Source: Microbulbifer salipaludis (GTDB lineage: Bacteria > Pseudomonadota > Gammaproteobacteria > Pseudomonadales > Cellvibrionaceae). Taken from it: a DNA stretch of 64,000 nt. The notes under the pieces are model-generated. The model was not told the origin of the DNA, made no database searches, and saw only the letters and a list, made by a program, of their open reading frames with translations. Both the position numbers and the translations under genes were made by a program. Location: assembly GCF_017303155.1 (NCBI RefSeq), contig NZ_JAEKJR010000001.1:372001-436000 (forward strand), in the 5' to 3' direction. Below are positions 36,688 to 48,390 of this stretch, piece by piece; position 1 is the first letter of the stretch, and each line of letters starts with the position of its first letter.

Positions 36688-37689
36688 GTGTCCGAGCAAC
36701 AAACCAGCGGTTCTGCCCCCGCGCAGGACCTGAGCACCTTCCAGGGACTGATTTTCACCCTGCAGGAATACTGGGCGCGCCAGGGGTGCGTCATTCTACA
36801 GCCTCTGGATATGGAAGTGGGCGCCGGCACCTTCCACCCCGCCACCTTCCTGCGCGCCATCGGCCCGGAAACCTGGAACGCGGCCTATGTTCAGCCCTGC
36901 CGCCGCCCTACGGATGGCCGCTACGGGGAAAACCCCAATCGCCTGCAGCACTACTATCAGTATCAGGTGGTGATGAAGCCATCACCGAGCAATATCCAGG
37001 AACTCTACCTGGATAGCCTGCGCGCCCTCGGCATCGATCCGGCGGTGCACGATATCCGCTTTGTGGAAGACAACTGGGAATCCCCCACCCTGGGTGCCTG
37101 GGGACTGGGCTGGGAAGTGTGGCTGAACGGCATGGAGGTCACCCAGTTTACCTACTTCCAGCAGGTGGGCGGCCTGGAGTGTTACCCGGTCACCGGCGAG
37201 ATCACCTACGGCATCGAGCGTATTGCCATGTACCTGCAGGGGGTCGAATCCATTTATGACCTGGTGTGGACCCGCAACGCGGATGGCACACCGGTCACCT
37301 ACGGCGATGTATTCCACCAGAACGAGGTGGAGATGTCGCACTACAACTTCGAACACGCGGATGTGGAATTCCTGTTCGCCACCTTCGATCACTGCGAGCG
37401 CGACAGCCAGCGTCTGATCGACCTCGGCCTGCCACTGCCTGCCTACGAGCAAGTGATGAAGGCCTCGCACGCATTCAATCTGCTGGACGCCCGCCACGCC
37501 ATCTCCGTCACCGAGCGGCAGCGTTTCATTCTGCGCGTTCGCACCCTGGCGCGCGCCGTGGCCCAGGCCTATTTCGACGCGCGCAAAGCGCTCGGCTTCC
37601 CGATGGCCGACGAGCAACTGCGCAACGAAGTCCTGGCACAGGCAGAGAAGGCCGATAACAAGGCCAAAGCGAAGAAGGAGAAGAAGTAA
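36688..37689 (+). CDS. glyQ: Glycyl-tRNA synthetase alpha subunit
   Basis: Catalytic subunit of the alpha2-beta2 glycyl-tRNA synthetase. Class II motifs and family blocks are clear ([69 protein letters not shown]). A GTG at 36688 with GGAGA upstream gives about 333 aa; the longer frame to 36580 lacks similarity. A Lys/Glu-rich tail ends the protein. The glyS start overlaps its stop by one base. Confidence 0.96.
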   Translation: MSEQQTSGSAPAQDLSTFQGLIFTLQEYWARQGCVILQPLDMEVGAGTFHPATFLRAIGPETWNAAYVQPCRRPTDGRYGENPNRLQHYYQYQVVMKPSPSNIQELYLDSLRALGIDPAVHDIRFVEDNWESPTLGAWGLGWEVWLNGMEVTQFTYFQQVGGLECYPVTGEITYGIERIAMYLQGVESIYDLVWTRNADGTPVTYGDVFHQNEVEMSHYNFEHADVEFLFATFDHCERDSQRLIDLGLPLPAYEQVMKASHAFNLLDARHAISVTERQRFILRVRTLARAVAQAYFDARKALGFPMADEQLRNEVLAQAEKADNKAKAKKEKK

Positions 37690-39770
37690 TGGCTCAGGAT
37701 TTTCTGGTTGAGCTGGGCACCGAAGAGCTGCCCCCCAAAGCACTGCACACGTTGATGCAGGCCTTCGCGGACGGTATTGAACAGGGCCTGCGAGACGCCG
37801 AACTCGCCTATGGTTCGGTAAAAGCCTACGCCAGCCCGCGCCGCCTCGCGGTTGCGGTAAGCGATTTGGCCGAGCAGCAACAGGACAAGCAGGTCGAAAA
37901 GCACGGCCCGGCGGTTGCCGCGGCGTTTGATAAAGACGGCAACCCCACCAAGGCGGCACAGGGCTTCGCGCGCGGTGCCGGTGTCAGCGTCGACGAACTG
38001 GCACGAGTGCAGACGGACAAAGGCGAGCGCCTGGCATTTATCAGCGAGCAGAAAGGGGAAGCCACCCGCAACCTGCTGGGCGATATCGTCGCGCGCTCGC
38101 TGGCGCAGTTGCCCATACCCAAGCGTATGCGCTGGGGCGCACGCAAGGAAGAATTCGTGCGTCCGGTGCACTGGCTGGTCATGCTGTTTGGCAACGACGT
38201 GGTGGATACACAAGTACTTGGTCTGAAGGCTGGCAATGCCACACGCGGCCACCGCTTTCACTGCAATCGCATACTGACCGTAGCCTCGCCCAACGACTAT
38301 GTGCAGCAACTGCGCGATCCCGGTTATGTGGTTGTGGACTTTGCCGAGCGCCGCGAAATGATTCGCGAGCAGGTGCAGGCAGAAGCCAATAACGTCAACG
38401 GTGAAGCCGTTATCGACGACGACCTGCTGAATGAAGTGACCGCGCTGGTGGAATGGCCGGTGGCACTCACTGGCCGTTTCGAAAAGCGCTTTCTGGAAGT
38501 ACCGGCCGAGGCCCTCATCTCTTCGATGAAGGAGCACCAGAAGTATTTCCACGTGGTGGACGCCGACGGCAAGCTAATGCCGTTTTTCATTACCGTTTCC
38601 AATATTGAAAGCAAAGATGCCAAGCAGGTGATCGAGGGCAACGAGCGGGTGATCCGCCCTCGCCTTTCCGATGCCGCTTTCTTCTTCGAGACCGACAAAA
38701 AAACCAGTCTCGAAGCGCGCCGGGAAAAGCTCAAGTCCATCGTATTCCAGCAAAAGCTGGGGACCGTGTACGACAAGACCGAGCGCCTCGCCAAGCTGGC
38801 CGCTGCCATTGCCGAAAAGATCAGCGGCGATTCCGCGCTGGCACAGCGCGCGGCACAACTGTGCAAGTCCGACCTGGTCACCGAAATGGTGTTCGAGTTT
38901 GCGGACATGCAGGGCATTGCCGGTTACTACTATGCAGAAAATGATGGCGAACCACTGGACGTGGCCAAGGCCATGTACGAGCAGTACATGCCGAAGTTTG
39001 CCGGCGATGCACTGCCGGTGAGTGAAACCGGCACCATCATCGCGCTCGCCGATCGCATCGATACTTTGGTCGGTATTTTCGGTATCGGCCAGCCACCTAG
39101 CGGCTCCCGCGATCCCTTCGCACTGCGTCGCGCCAGCCTCGGCGTACTGCGCATTCTGGTGGAAAAGAATATCGACCTGGACCTGCGTGAGCTGCTGACC
39201 CTGGCCCGCGACGGTTACCCGCGCACAGCACTGGCCGAGCACGACACCGTGGTCGACCAGACACTGGCGTATATGATCGAGCGTTTCCGCGCGCGCTACG
39301 AAGACGCCGGCATCAAGGCCGAAGTATTCCTGGCCGTGTCTGCGCGCAAACTGTCGCGCCCGCTGGATATTGATAACCGGGTAAAAGCCGTGCACAGCTT
39401 CAGCCAGCTGCCGGAAGCGGAAGCGCTGGCGGCGGCCAACAAGCGGGTATCCAATATCCTCGCCAAACTGGACGGCCCGGCTCCGAGCGAAGTCGACCAG
39501 TCGCTGCTGGAGGAAGACGCCGAAAAAGCCCTGTATCTGGCCATTCGCGATGCAGAAGAGCACGTGGCACCGCTGTATGCTGCGGCGCGATTCGAAGAAG
39601 GTCTGGCGGGCCTGTCCGGGCTGCGTGAAACCGTGGACAATTTCTTCGACGGTGTGATGGTTATGGCCGACGACGAACAGCTGCGCAATAACCGCCTGGC
39701 CCTGCTGGGCCAGTTGCGCGCACTGTTTCTCGAAGCGGCAGATATTTCCCTGCTGGCGCCCGCCAAGTAA
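37689..39770 (+). CDS. glyS: Glycyl-tRNA synthetase beta subunit
   Basis: tRNA-binding beta subunit of glycyl-tRNA synthetase, 693 aa. N-terminal DFLVELGTEELPPKAL and the later HQKYFHV, GNERVIRPRLSDAAFFFETD and GSRDPFALRRASLG blocks are diagnostic. It overlaps glyQ by 1 bp (TAATG), so translation is likely coupled. gmhB follows 12 bp later. Confidence 0.97.
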   Translation: MAQDFLVELGTEELPPKALHTLMQAFADGIEQGLRDAELAYGSVKAYASPRRLAVAVSDLAEQQQDKQVEKHGPAVAAAFDKDGNPTKAAQGFARGAGVSVDELARVQTDKGERLAFISEQKGEATRNLLGDIVARSLAQLPIPKRMRWGARKEEFVRPVHWLVMLFGNDVVDTQVLGLKAGNATRGHRFHCNRILTVASPNDYVQQLRDPGYVVVDFAERREMIREQVQAEANNVNGEAVIDDDLLNEVTALVEWPVALTGRFEKRFLEVPAEALISSMKEHQKYFHVVDADGKLMPFFITVSNIESKDAKQVIEGNERVIRPRLSDAAFFFETDKKTSLEARREKLKSIVFQQKLGTVYDKTERLAKLAAAIAEKISGDSALAQRAAQLCKSDLVTEMVFEFADMQGIAGYYYAENDGEPLDVAKAMYEQYMPKFAGDALPVSETGTIIALADRIDTLVGIFGIGQPPSGSRDPFALRRASLGVLRILVEKNIDLDLRELLTLARDGYPRTALAEHDTVVDQTLAYMIERFRARYEDAGIKAEVFLAVSARKLSRPLDIDNRVKAVHSFSQLPEAEALAAANKRVSNILAKLDGPAPSEVDQSLLEEDAEKALYLAIRDAEEHVAPLYAAARFEEGLAGLSGLRETVDNFFDGVMVMADDEQLRNNRLALLGQLRALFLEAADISLLAPAK

Positions 39771-39782
39771 CGAGCAAGCGTC

Positions 39783-40331
39783 ATGGCCATCATTGTTCTC
39801 GACCGCGACGGGGTCATCAATCATCAGCCCGATGATCATGTAACCAGCGTCGACCAGTGGATCCCCCTGCCGGGGGCGATCGAGGCCATGGCGCAGCTCA
39901 GCCGGGCGGGCCACCAACTGGTGATCGCCACCAACCAGAGCGGCCTTGCCCGCGGCCTGTTTGATCTCGATGACCTCGAAGCCATGCACGCCAAACTGCG
40001 TGCACTGGTGGAGGATGCCGGCGGCGAAGTGGCCGGTATTTTCTACTGCCCCCACAGCGACGAGGACAACTGCCGCTGCCGAAAACCCAACACGGGCTTG
40101 CTGGATGCCATCGAAGCGGAATTCGATACCAGTTTACACGACTGTTATTTTGTCGGCGACCAGCGCAAAGATCTCGAATGTGCCATCGCCAAGGGCTGCA
40201 AGCCGATTCTGGTGCAAACCGGGAGAGGCCAGCACACCCTTGCCTCACTGCTCTCAAACCCCGAACCGCAACTGGCCGCCACGGCGGTGTTTGCGGACCT
40301 CGCTCACTTTGCGGACTTTGTGCTGCAATAA
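39783..40331 (+). CDS. gmhB: D-glycero-beta-D-manno-heptose-1,7-bisphosphate 7-phosphatase
   Basis: HAD phosphatase removing the 7-phosphate in ADP-heptose synthesis for the LPS core. Motif I is LDRDGVINH (nucleophile Asp), motif II NQSGLARG, and the zinc-binding loop CPHSDEDNCRCRKP is typical of GmhB. 182 aa, normal length. Follows glyS closely, as in Pseudomonas. Other heptose genes are not in the window. Confidence 0.93.
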   Translation: MAIIVLDRDGVINHQPDDHVTSVDQWIPLPGAIEAMAQLSRAGHQLVIATNQSGLARGLFDLDDLEAMHAKLRALVEDAGGEVAGIFYCPHSDEDNCRCRKPNTGLLDAIEAEFDTSLHDCYFVGDQRKDLECAIAKGCKPILVQTGRGQHTLASLLSNPEPQLAATAVFADLAHFADFVLQ

Positions 40332-40421
40332 CAGTATCGCTTTCCTTTCTTAGCTATCCCCTGACACCGCACGCTGTATGCGGCCGCGCAGGACGCACCC
40401 ACTCATTCCCGGAGCTCAACC

Positions 40422-41609
40422 GTGCAACAATTGATTTTGAACCCCCGTGCCGAACGTCGCCTGAAACTCGGCCACCTGTGGATTTACAGCAACGAAGTCG
40501 ATACCGGGCGCAGCCCGTTGAAAGGACTCGCGCCCGGCAGTCAGTGCGAGATTCTGGATAGTAAAGGTAAGAGCCTGGGCCATGCGCTGGTGAACCCCAA
40601 CCAGCTGATCTGCGGACGACTGGTTTCGCGCAAGGGCCCCCTCACCGCCAAGCTTCTCAAGCGACGGCTGGAATCCGCACTCGCCCTGCGCGAGCGCTAT
40701 TTCCCACACCCGAGCTACCGCATGGTGTACGGCGATTCCGATGGCCTGCCGGGCCTGGTGGTGGATCGCTTTGGAGATTACCTGGTGGTGCAGGTCAGCA
40801 GCTGGGGCATGGAGAACCTGTTACCGGACATCGTTGACGGCCTGATTGCACTTCTCAAGCCGGCGGGGATTCTGCTGCGCAACGATCATCAGGGCCGCAA
40901 GGTGGAAGAGCTGCCGGCGCTGAGCGAGGTGGTACACGGTGAAGTGCCCGAGATGGCACCATTCGAGGAAAACGGCGTACCGCTGCTGGCACCGGTTTAT
41001 GCAGGGCAGAAAACCGGGTGGTTCTATGATCATCGGGATAATCGCGCGCGCCTGAACCAATGGGTGAAGGGACGCAAGGTATTGGACCTGTTCTCTTACG
41101 CCGGTGGCTGGGGTGTGCAAGCGCTCGCTTACGGCGCCAGTGAGGTCACCTGCGTGGATGCCTCCGGTCAGGCGCTGGACTGGTGTGAGGAGAATGCGAC
41201 CCTGAACCGTCGGCAGGACGACCTGATCACGATTCAGGGCAAGGCGGTGGACGCCATGAAAGAGTTGATCGCGGAGGGTCATCGCTACGATGCCATCGTG
41301 CTGGATCCACCGGCGTTTATCAAACGGCGCAAGGATCAGAAGGCGGGGGAATCGGCGTATCGGCACATCAACGAACTGGCGCTGCGCCTGCTGGAAAAGA
41401 ACGGCTTGCTGGTGAGTGCGTCCTGCTCCATGCACCTGGAGTCGGACACGCTGCTGGAGATCCTGCGCGGTGCCGGTCGTCACCTGGACAAGTCCATCAG
41501 TATTATCGGCAGTGGCGGCCAGGGTGCAGACCATCCGGTGCATCCGGCTATTCCGGAGACCCGTTATCTGAAGGCACACTTTGTGCACCTGTCCGGAACC
41601 CAGCAGTAA
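40422..41609 (+). CDS. RlmI-like 23S rRNA cytosine-C5 methyltransferase
   Basis: Class I SAM-dependent rRNA methyltransferase with an N-terminal PUA domain (about 1-75: LNPRAERRLKLGHLWIYSNEV). The catalytic domain has the SAM loop VLDLFSYAGGWGVQALAYGA (partial), and motif IV LDPPAFIKRRKDQKAG with the catalytic Cys in SASCSMHLE. It looks closest to RlmI (m5C1962). GTG start at 40422 after CGGAG. 395 aa. A terminator follows. Residue specificity is inferred from family. Confidence 0.85.
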   Translation: MQQLILNPRAERRLKLGHLWIYSNEVDTGRSPLKGLAPGSQCEILDSKGKSLGHALVNPNQLICGRLVSRKGPLTAKLLKRRLESALALRERYFPHPSYRMVYGDSDGLPGLVVDRFGDYLVVQVSSWGMENLLPDIVDGLIALLKPAGILLRNDHQGRKVEELPALSEVVHGEVPEMAPFEENGVPLLAPVYAGQKTGWFYDHRDNRARLNQWVKGRKVLDLFSYAGGWGVQALAYGASEVTCVDASGQALDWCEENATLNRRQDDLITIQGKAVDAMKELIAEGHRYDAIVLDPPAFIKRRKDQKAGESAYRHINELALRLLEKNGLLVSASCSMHLESDTLLEILRGAGRHLDKSISIIGSGGQGADHPVHPAIPETRYLKAHFVHLSGTQQ

Positions 41610-41647
41610 AACCACTCGTTTGTCGCCGAAGCGACAACTTCAGCCAT

Positions 41648-41680
41648 AAAAAACCCGGCAATTAAAGCCGGGTTTTTTTT
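41648..41680. terminator. Bidirectional intrinsic terminator
   Basis: AAAAAACCCGGC, loop AATTAAA, GCCGGGTTTTTTTT between the rightward RlmI-like gene and the leftward TonB-dependent receptor gene. Confidence 0.95.
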
Positions 41681-41700
41681 GCTAGGCAGTTTCCGCGAAA

Positions 41701-43863
41701 TCAGAACTGATAGGTAATACCCACAGAAGCGGTGCGCGGGCGGTTGGCGCGGGCGCCGTCCGGAGCGCGGTTGATGATCGCCTGTTCATCCAGCAGGTTA
41801 TCCACTTTCAGATAACCGGCGAGATCGTCACTGAACTCGTAATGCGCCGCGGCATCCATCACCCACAGAGACTCGGTAACATCGAACTTGTCGCTGGTAC
41901 CGCGATTACACAGATTATTCACACACATCTCATCCTGGTAGGCGGCGGTCACGTTGATACGCCATGCGGCGCCGCTGTCGATACCGGTGGTGATGGCAAA
42001 GACATTTTCCGGCAGGTAGGCAAAGTTGTCGCCCTTCTGCAGGGAGCCATCGAAGTTACTGCGGGAGATTTCAGCCTCGGTCCAGGTGTAACTGGCACTC
42101 AGTGGAATCAGCCAGCCATTGGCAATGGACCACTCGGTGGCAACAAGCGCTTCCACACCGCGAATGTCGGATTCGCCCAGGGCGTAGTTACCGCTGTCTT
42201 CACCATTGGCACAGGGTACAGCCACGGAGCAGTTCTGCACCGCATTTTCGTAATCGCTGTAGAAGGCTATAAGCTCCGCACGCAGGTCGCCGTTATCAAA
42301 ACGTGCGCCCCACTCGTAGTTGGTGGACAGATCGCCTGCCTCGCCCTCGCTGGAGCCGCCCCCGGGAGGCGCAAAACCACGGTGCACACCGGCCAGCAGG
42401 GTCACTGCGTTGCTCACCGCGTAAGTGGCACCCAGGCCGGGCAACCATTCGTTTACGCTGTTGCTGCGGCTGCTGCCCTTTTCACGGCGATCCACATCGT
42501 TGTAGCGCTGTTGTGCGGTTTCTACATCCTCGTAACGGAGGCTGGCGGTGAGCGCCAGTTTTTCCCCCAGCTGGATCTGGTCGTAAACAAACAGGGAATT
42601 GGCCGTGGCATCCTCAATACGGTTGTTGCTGGAGCTGGGGTCGGTGGTGTCCTGGTACACCAGTTCGCCGTTAATCTGACGGTAGTTTTCCACCGGCTGG
42701 AAACGGTCGACTTCATCCCAGTGGCGGCGTACACCAATCTCCAGATCGTGTTGCACGGTGCCGGTTTGCAGCTGCCAGTTAGCGCTCACTTGCACACCGC
42801 GCGAGACATAATTGCGGTTGTTATGCTTGATGCCGAATTCAGCATCCATTGCACCATCGAGAATGGCCTGCGCATCGGCATCCCCCATGTTGGCATCGGC
42901 AAGGAGTTCGCCCAGGCTGACCTTGAACCAGTCGCGCTTGAACTTGTTGTAGTAGGCCTGGGTATTGAGGCTGAAGTCGTCACTCAGGGCGATGCTGTGG
43001 TTGAGCTGCAGGGTGCTGTGGCGATTGCGCATTTCATCCAGGGCGCTGATGCCGTAACGGCGATTGGGGTCCGCGGCAAAGTCAGCATCGGTGAGCCCGA
43101 GGTAGCTCATACCGGACTCTTCTTCCGAGTACTGCAGCTTCACATCCAGCTGCTGTGCAAAGGCCGCGCCCTCGGCAGAGTTCAAACGCCCTTTCAGCAG
43201 GTAGTCTTCTTTAGCAATGTCGGCGCTACCGGCGCGGTCGATTTTGCGGAAGCCATCCGCCTGCTGCTGGTGGGTTTCCACTAGCCAGCCCGTGGTATCG
43301 GTGGTGCCACCAAAATAGGTATGCAGACGGTTCTCGCCAAATTCGCCGGCTTCCAGTTGCACCTTGCCGGTGGTCTCATTCGGTATAGGCGTGCTGATCA
43401 TATTCACCGCACCGCCCACGGTAAACGGGCCGTATTTCAGGGTGCCGGGGCCCTTGAGTACTTCGATGCTGTGCAGCCTGCCTGCGGTCGGGAAGTAGTA
43501 GGCTTCCGGTGCGGAATAAGGTGCTGGAGCTACCAGTACGCCATCTTCCATCAGTGAAATCTTGCCCGAGCGGCCGCCATCGGCACCGCGAATACCGATG
43601 TTCGGACGCAGCCCGTAACCGTCTTCCTCGCGCAGATATACGCCCGGTACCGCGCGCATCATGCGGTTGATATCCACAAACTCGAACTGCTCCAGTTCTT
43701 CGGCACTCACCAGGTGCGCAGAGCCGGGCAGTTTATGCAGTGCTTCACTGTTCCCCAGTACAGAAATTGTCTCCAGCGGCTCCTGATTTTCCGAGGCAAC
43801 GGCGTTGACACCGAATCCAGCGAGCATGGCAACGGAAAGCGGGGTGAGAAGAAAGCGGGTCAT
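41701..43863 (-). CDS. TonB-dependent outer membrane receptor
   Basis: 720 aa, signal peptide (ends VASE-like region near residue 25), plug domain (about 40-150; ETISVLGNSEALHKLPGSAH is the TonB-box region, GVYLREEDGYGLRPNIGIRG typical plug), then a 22-strand barrel that ends in F (GITYQF). FecA-like plug features suggest a siderophore or iron chelate, but the ligand is not certain. RBS AAGGAGA upstream of ATG. An AT-rich Fur-like sequence lies just upstream. No TonB or ABC partner in the window. Ends at the shared terminator. Confidence 0.9.
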   Translation of the reverse strand: MTRFLLTPLSVAMLAGFGVNAVASENQEPLETISVLGNSEALHKLPGSAHLVSAEELEQFEFVDINRMMRAVPGVYLREEDGYGLRPNIGIRGADGGRSGKISLMEDGVLVAPAPYSAPEAYYFPTAGRLHSIEVLKGPGTLKYGPFTVGGAVNMISTPIPNETTGKVQLEAGEFGENRLHTYFGGTTDTTGWLVETHQQQADGFRKIDRAGSADIAKEDYLLKGRLNSAEGAAFAQQLDVKLQYSEEESGMSYLGLTDADFAADPNRRYGISALDEMRNRHSTLQLNHSIALSDDFSLNTQAYYNKFKRDWFKVSLGELLADANMGDADAQAILDGAMDAEFGIKHNNRNYVSRGVQVSANWQLQTGTVQHDLEIGVRRHWDEVDRFQPVENYRQINGELVYQDTTDPSSSNNRIEDATANSLFVYDQIQLGEKLALTASLRYEDVETAQQRYNDVDRREKGSSRSNSVNEWLPGLGATYAVSNAVTLLAGVHRGFAPPGGGSSEGEAGDLSTNYEWGARFDNGDLRAELIAFYSDYENAVQNCSVAVPCANGEDSGNYALGESDIRGVEALVATEWSIANGWLIPLSASYTWTEAEISRSNFDGSLQKGDNFAYLPENVFAITTGIDSGAAWRINVTAAYQDEMCVNNLCNRGTSDKFDVTESLWVMDAAAHYEFSDDLAGYLKVDNLLDEQAIINRAPDGARANRPRTASVGITYQF

Positions 43864-43895
43864 TGGGTCTCCTTGACCATAAGTGACATCGGTAT

Positions 43896-43917
43896 TTTTA
43901 ATGAGAATGATTATAGT
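43896..43917. promoter_or_regulatory. Possible Fur box
   Basis: TTTTTAATGAGAATGATTAT is similar to repeated GATAAT-type hexamers and lies about 35-55 bp upstream of the receptor start. It fits iron repression of a siderophore receptor, but is not an exact consensus match. Confidence 0.5.
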
Positions 43918-44066
43918 TTGCCTGTTGATCCTTGTCAGCAGCCCGGGCGTTTTTTCTGGCGAAATTTTGTTATTTTTCTTCGCTCACGGCGGCCCAGTGC
44001 TGGTTTTGCACGGCACGCGCCGGAGCCTACTATGGGCTGTTACATCCGTCGGAACTCGGAGTAACT

Positions 44067-44537
44067 ATGTTGAGACCGATACAGGAATCGGATATCGAGC
44101 GTTTACTGCAGCTATGGCTCTATGTGGCCTGTACCAACCACCCGAGCCTGCCGGTGCGCTACTGGTCTGAGCCCGGGCGCGCCATGCGGCGGCGACTGAA
44201 CGCGCAATGCAGGCTGGGGGGGCAACGGGATCTCGGAGTGAGTACTCACTGGGTCTACACCCGGGCCGGGTCGGATACGCCGGAGGGGCTGGTCACCGTC
44301 ACCGAGAACCGTCGGGTGGATACGATCTTTGTGTCGCCAGGGGAACAGGGGCACGGTGTCGGTAGCGAGTTGATGGCGCAGGCCAAGTTTGGCCGCATTC
44401 AGCTGGAAACCCTGGTACTGGAAGAGAATCTGCACGGCCGCTACTTTCTGCAGCAACACGGCTTTCAGGAGGCAGAGCGAGTGTTCAACGCGGCCGCCGG
44501 TCAGGAGGAAATCACCATGCACTGCCGTGTTGCCTGA
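44067..44537 (+). CDS. GNAT-family N-acetyltransferase
   Basis: 156 aa GNAT protein. Residues about 85-130 carry the acetyl-CoA site: IFVSPGEQGHGVGSELM, then VLEENLHGRYFLQQHGFQEAER near the C-terminus. It starts at ATG 44067 behind CGGAG; an upstream frame to 43932 has no family similarity. Substrate unknown. Its coding sequence contains a perfect 12-bp GTGAGTACTCAC palindrome. It is the only rightward gene between the TonB receptor and gyrB, ending at a strong terminator. Confidence 0.85.
   Translation: MLRPIQESDIERLLQLWLYVACTNHPSLPVRYWSEPGRAMRRRLNAQCRLGGQRDLGVSTHWVYTRAGSDTPEGLVTVTENRRVDTIFVSPGEQGHGVGSELMAQAKFGRIQLETLVLEENLHGRYFLQQHGFQEAERVFNAAAGQEEITMHCRVA
44238..44249. promoter_or_regulatory. 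SlmA-type binding palindrome (GTGAGTACTCAC)
   Basis: A perfect 12-bp palindrome identical to the E. coli SlmA (nucleoid occlusion) binding consensus, located inside the GNAT coding sequence about 16 kb from the mnmG-upstream origin candidate. One exact match of a specific 12-mer in 64 kb is unlikely by chance. No slmA gene is in the window. Confidence 0.55.
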
Positions 44538-44582
44538 CCACCGCTGTGGTGGTGGGCTGGAATCTCACACACAGGGCCAGAC

Positions 44583-44622
44583 AAAAAAGCCCGCCTGATA
44601 TACACCAGGCGGGCTTTTTTTT
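44583..44622. terminator. Bidirectional intrinsic terminator
   Basis: AAAAAAGCCCGCCTG, short loop, CAGGCGGGCTTTTTTTT between the GNAT gene and the leftward gyrB. Confidence 0.95.
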
Positions 44623-44637
44623 AGTTAGCGGAATTGT

Positions 44638-47070
<2,433 letters not shown>

Positions 47071-47143
47071 TTAACGCCGACGCTGATCGCCAGGCCTTCT
47101 CTTCTGAGTATGAAATTTTTCTATGACCGCGAGCCAAGGGTTT

Positions 47144-48244
47144 TCAAGGCTCGATCTCTGCTTCGCGCACCGTGCCATGTTCCACGTGGAACATCTTGGG
47201 CTCACACCAGGGAGCCGGCAGCCCTAGCCAGGGTTGCGCAGTGACCGCGTGATCAATCCCGGTAACCAGCACCTGACTAGCACATCCGCTGATCCAGCGG
47301 GCAAACAGCGCCTGATTGTTCGCATCAAGCTCTGATGGAAGGTCATCCACCAGAAACACCGGGCGCTGCGTACCGTCTACGGCTGCGGCCATAGCCGTCC
47401 TGAGAGCGCACACCGCCATTTTCTGCTGGCCCCGAGACAGAACCAGATGCGCGGGCTGACCGTGAATCACAAAGCGGATATCAGCTCGGTGCGGACCTAC
47501 CCGAGTAAACCCCTGGGAAAGATCCCCTTCCAGACCGGCATCCAGCGCCTCGCGCAGCGACAAATCTTTTTTCCAACCACCACGGTAATGGATATCAAGA
47601 TCGCCAAATACCGCCGCCGGCAAGTCACTCAGACGCTCCATAAACAGGCCGTACAGTTTCTCGAAAACCGTCCGGCGCAATGCATCCACAATTTCCCCAC
47701 TGCGGACCAGCTGCAGCTCCCAGGGCGCCAGCAATTTGGAGTCGATTTTACCACGACGAAGCAGTGCATTGCGCTGCTTTAGGGCGCTTTGATAAGCCTT
47801 CCAGTGCCCCGCAAAGGAATGTTCCACGTGGAACACTGTCCAGTCCAATAGCTGCCTGCGCACGCCAGGGCCGCCGTCCAGTGCCGCAAAGCTCTCACTA
47901 TCAATGACCTGCAGCGGCAGGCACGCCGCCAGTTGTGAACTGCTCTCCGCCGCGGTCTGGTTAACGCGAATACGGCCCTGACCGTCGCGCCGCTTCTCAA
48001 CCCCTAGCGTACGGCCGCCGTGCAGGCGACCAAACACCGTAAGAGCCTCACTCTCGTACTGAATGACACCCTGGCTCTGCCGCGACCGAAAAGAGCGGCC
48101 GGTGCCCAGCATATGCACCGCCTCCAGTAACGATGTCTTACCGCTACCGTTAGCACCGCAAAACAAGACCACCGTCGCACCGAGCGAGAGATCCGCCTGG
48201 GCGATATTACGAAAACTCCTGAGCGCCAAACGGGTCAACGCCAA
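47144..48244 (-). CDS. recF: RecF, recombination mediator ATPase
   Basis: Binds gapped DNA and helps load RecA in recombination repair. SMC/ABC-type Walker A (GANGSGKTSLLEAVHMLG, partial) is at residues about 30-45; the signature LSRGQQKM and Walker B PVFLVDDLPSELD follow. Start is uncertain: TTG at 48244 gives MALTRLALRSFRN, aligned with known RecF starts, but GTGs at 48253 and 48292 are in frame. About 366 aa. Two perfect parS sites lie within this gene, each encoding an FHVEH peptide. Confidence 0.95.
   Translation of the reverse strand: MALTRLALRSFRNIAQADLSLGATVVLFCGANGSGKTSLLEAVHMLGTGRSFRSRQSQGVIQYESEALTVFGRLHGGRTLGVEKRRDGQGRIRVNQTAAESSSQLAACLPLQVIDSESFAALDGGPGVRRQLLDWTVFHVEHSFAGHWKAYQSALKQRNALLRRGKIDSKLLAPWELQLVRSGEIVDALRRTVFEKLYGLFMERLSDLPAAVFGDLDIHYRGGWKKDLSLREALDAGLEGDLSQGFTRVGPHRADIRFVIHGQPAHLVLSRGQQKMAVCALRTAMAAAVDGTQRPVFLVDDLPSELDANNQALFARWISGCASQVLVTGIDHAVTAQPWLGLPAPWCEPKMFHVEHGTVREAEIEP
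47178..47193. promoter_or_regulatory. parS site 1
   Basis: TGTTCCACGTGGAACA, a perfect 16-bp palindrome matching the ParB-binding consensus TGTTNCACGTGNAACA. It is inside recF near its 3' end, and parA/parB are 16 kb to the right, so it should be a centromere site of this replicon. Confidence 0.92.
47820..47835. promoter_or_regulatory. parS site 2
   Basis: Second copy of the perfect 16-bp palindrome TGTTCCACGTGGAACA, 642 bp from site 1 and also inside recF. Being identical in all 16 positions and fitting the reading frame without disturbing RecF, it supports selection for ParB binding. Confidence 0.92.
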
Positions 48245-48390
48245 AACAGGCACCCCGCCACGAGCAAATCGCCCATACGAAAAGACCGCCACCCCAATGG
48301 GGTGACGGCCTCAATCAATCGCCAAACACTGAGCATGTAAGAATTCAAAGCATATGCCCCAAACGCCTGCGTGAATCAGAATCCCACTGA

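Noticed and set aside
38545..38560. A parS-like site in glyS (TTTCCACGTGGTGG).
   Set aside because: Only the central CCACGTGG is shared; the outer bases do not match ParB consensus.
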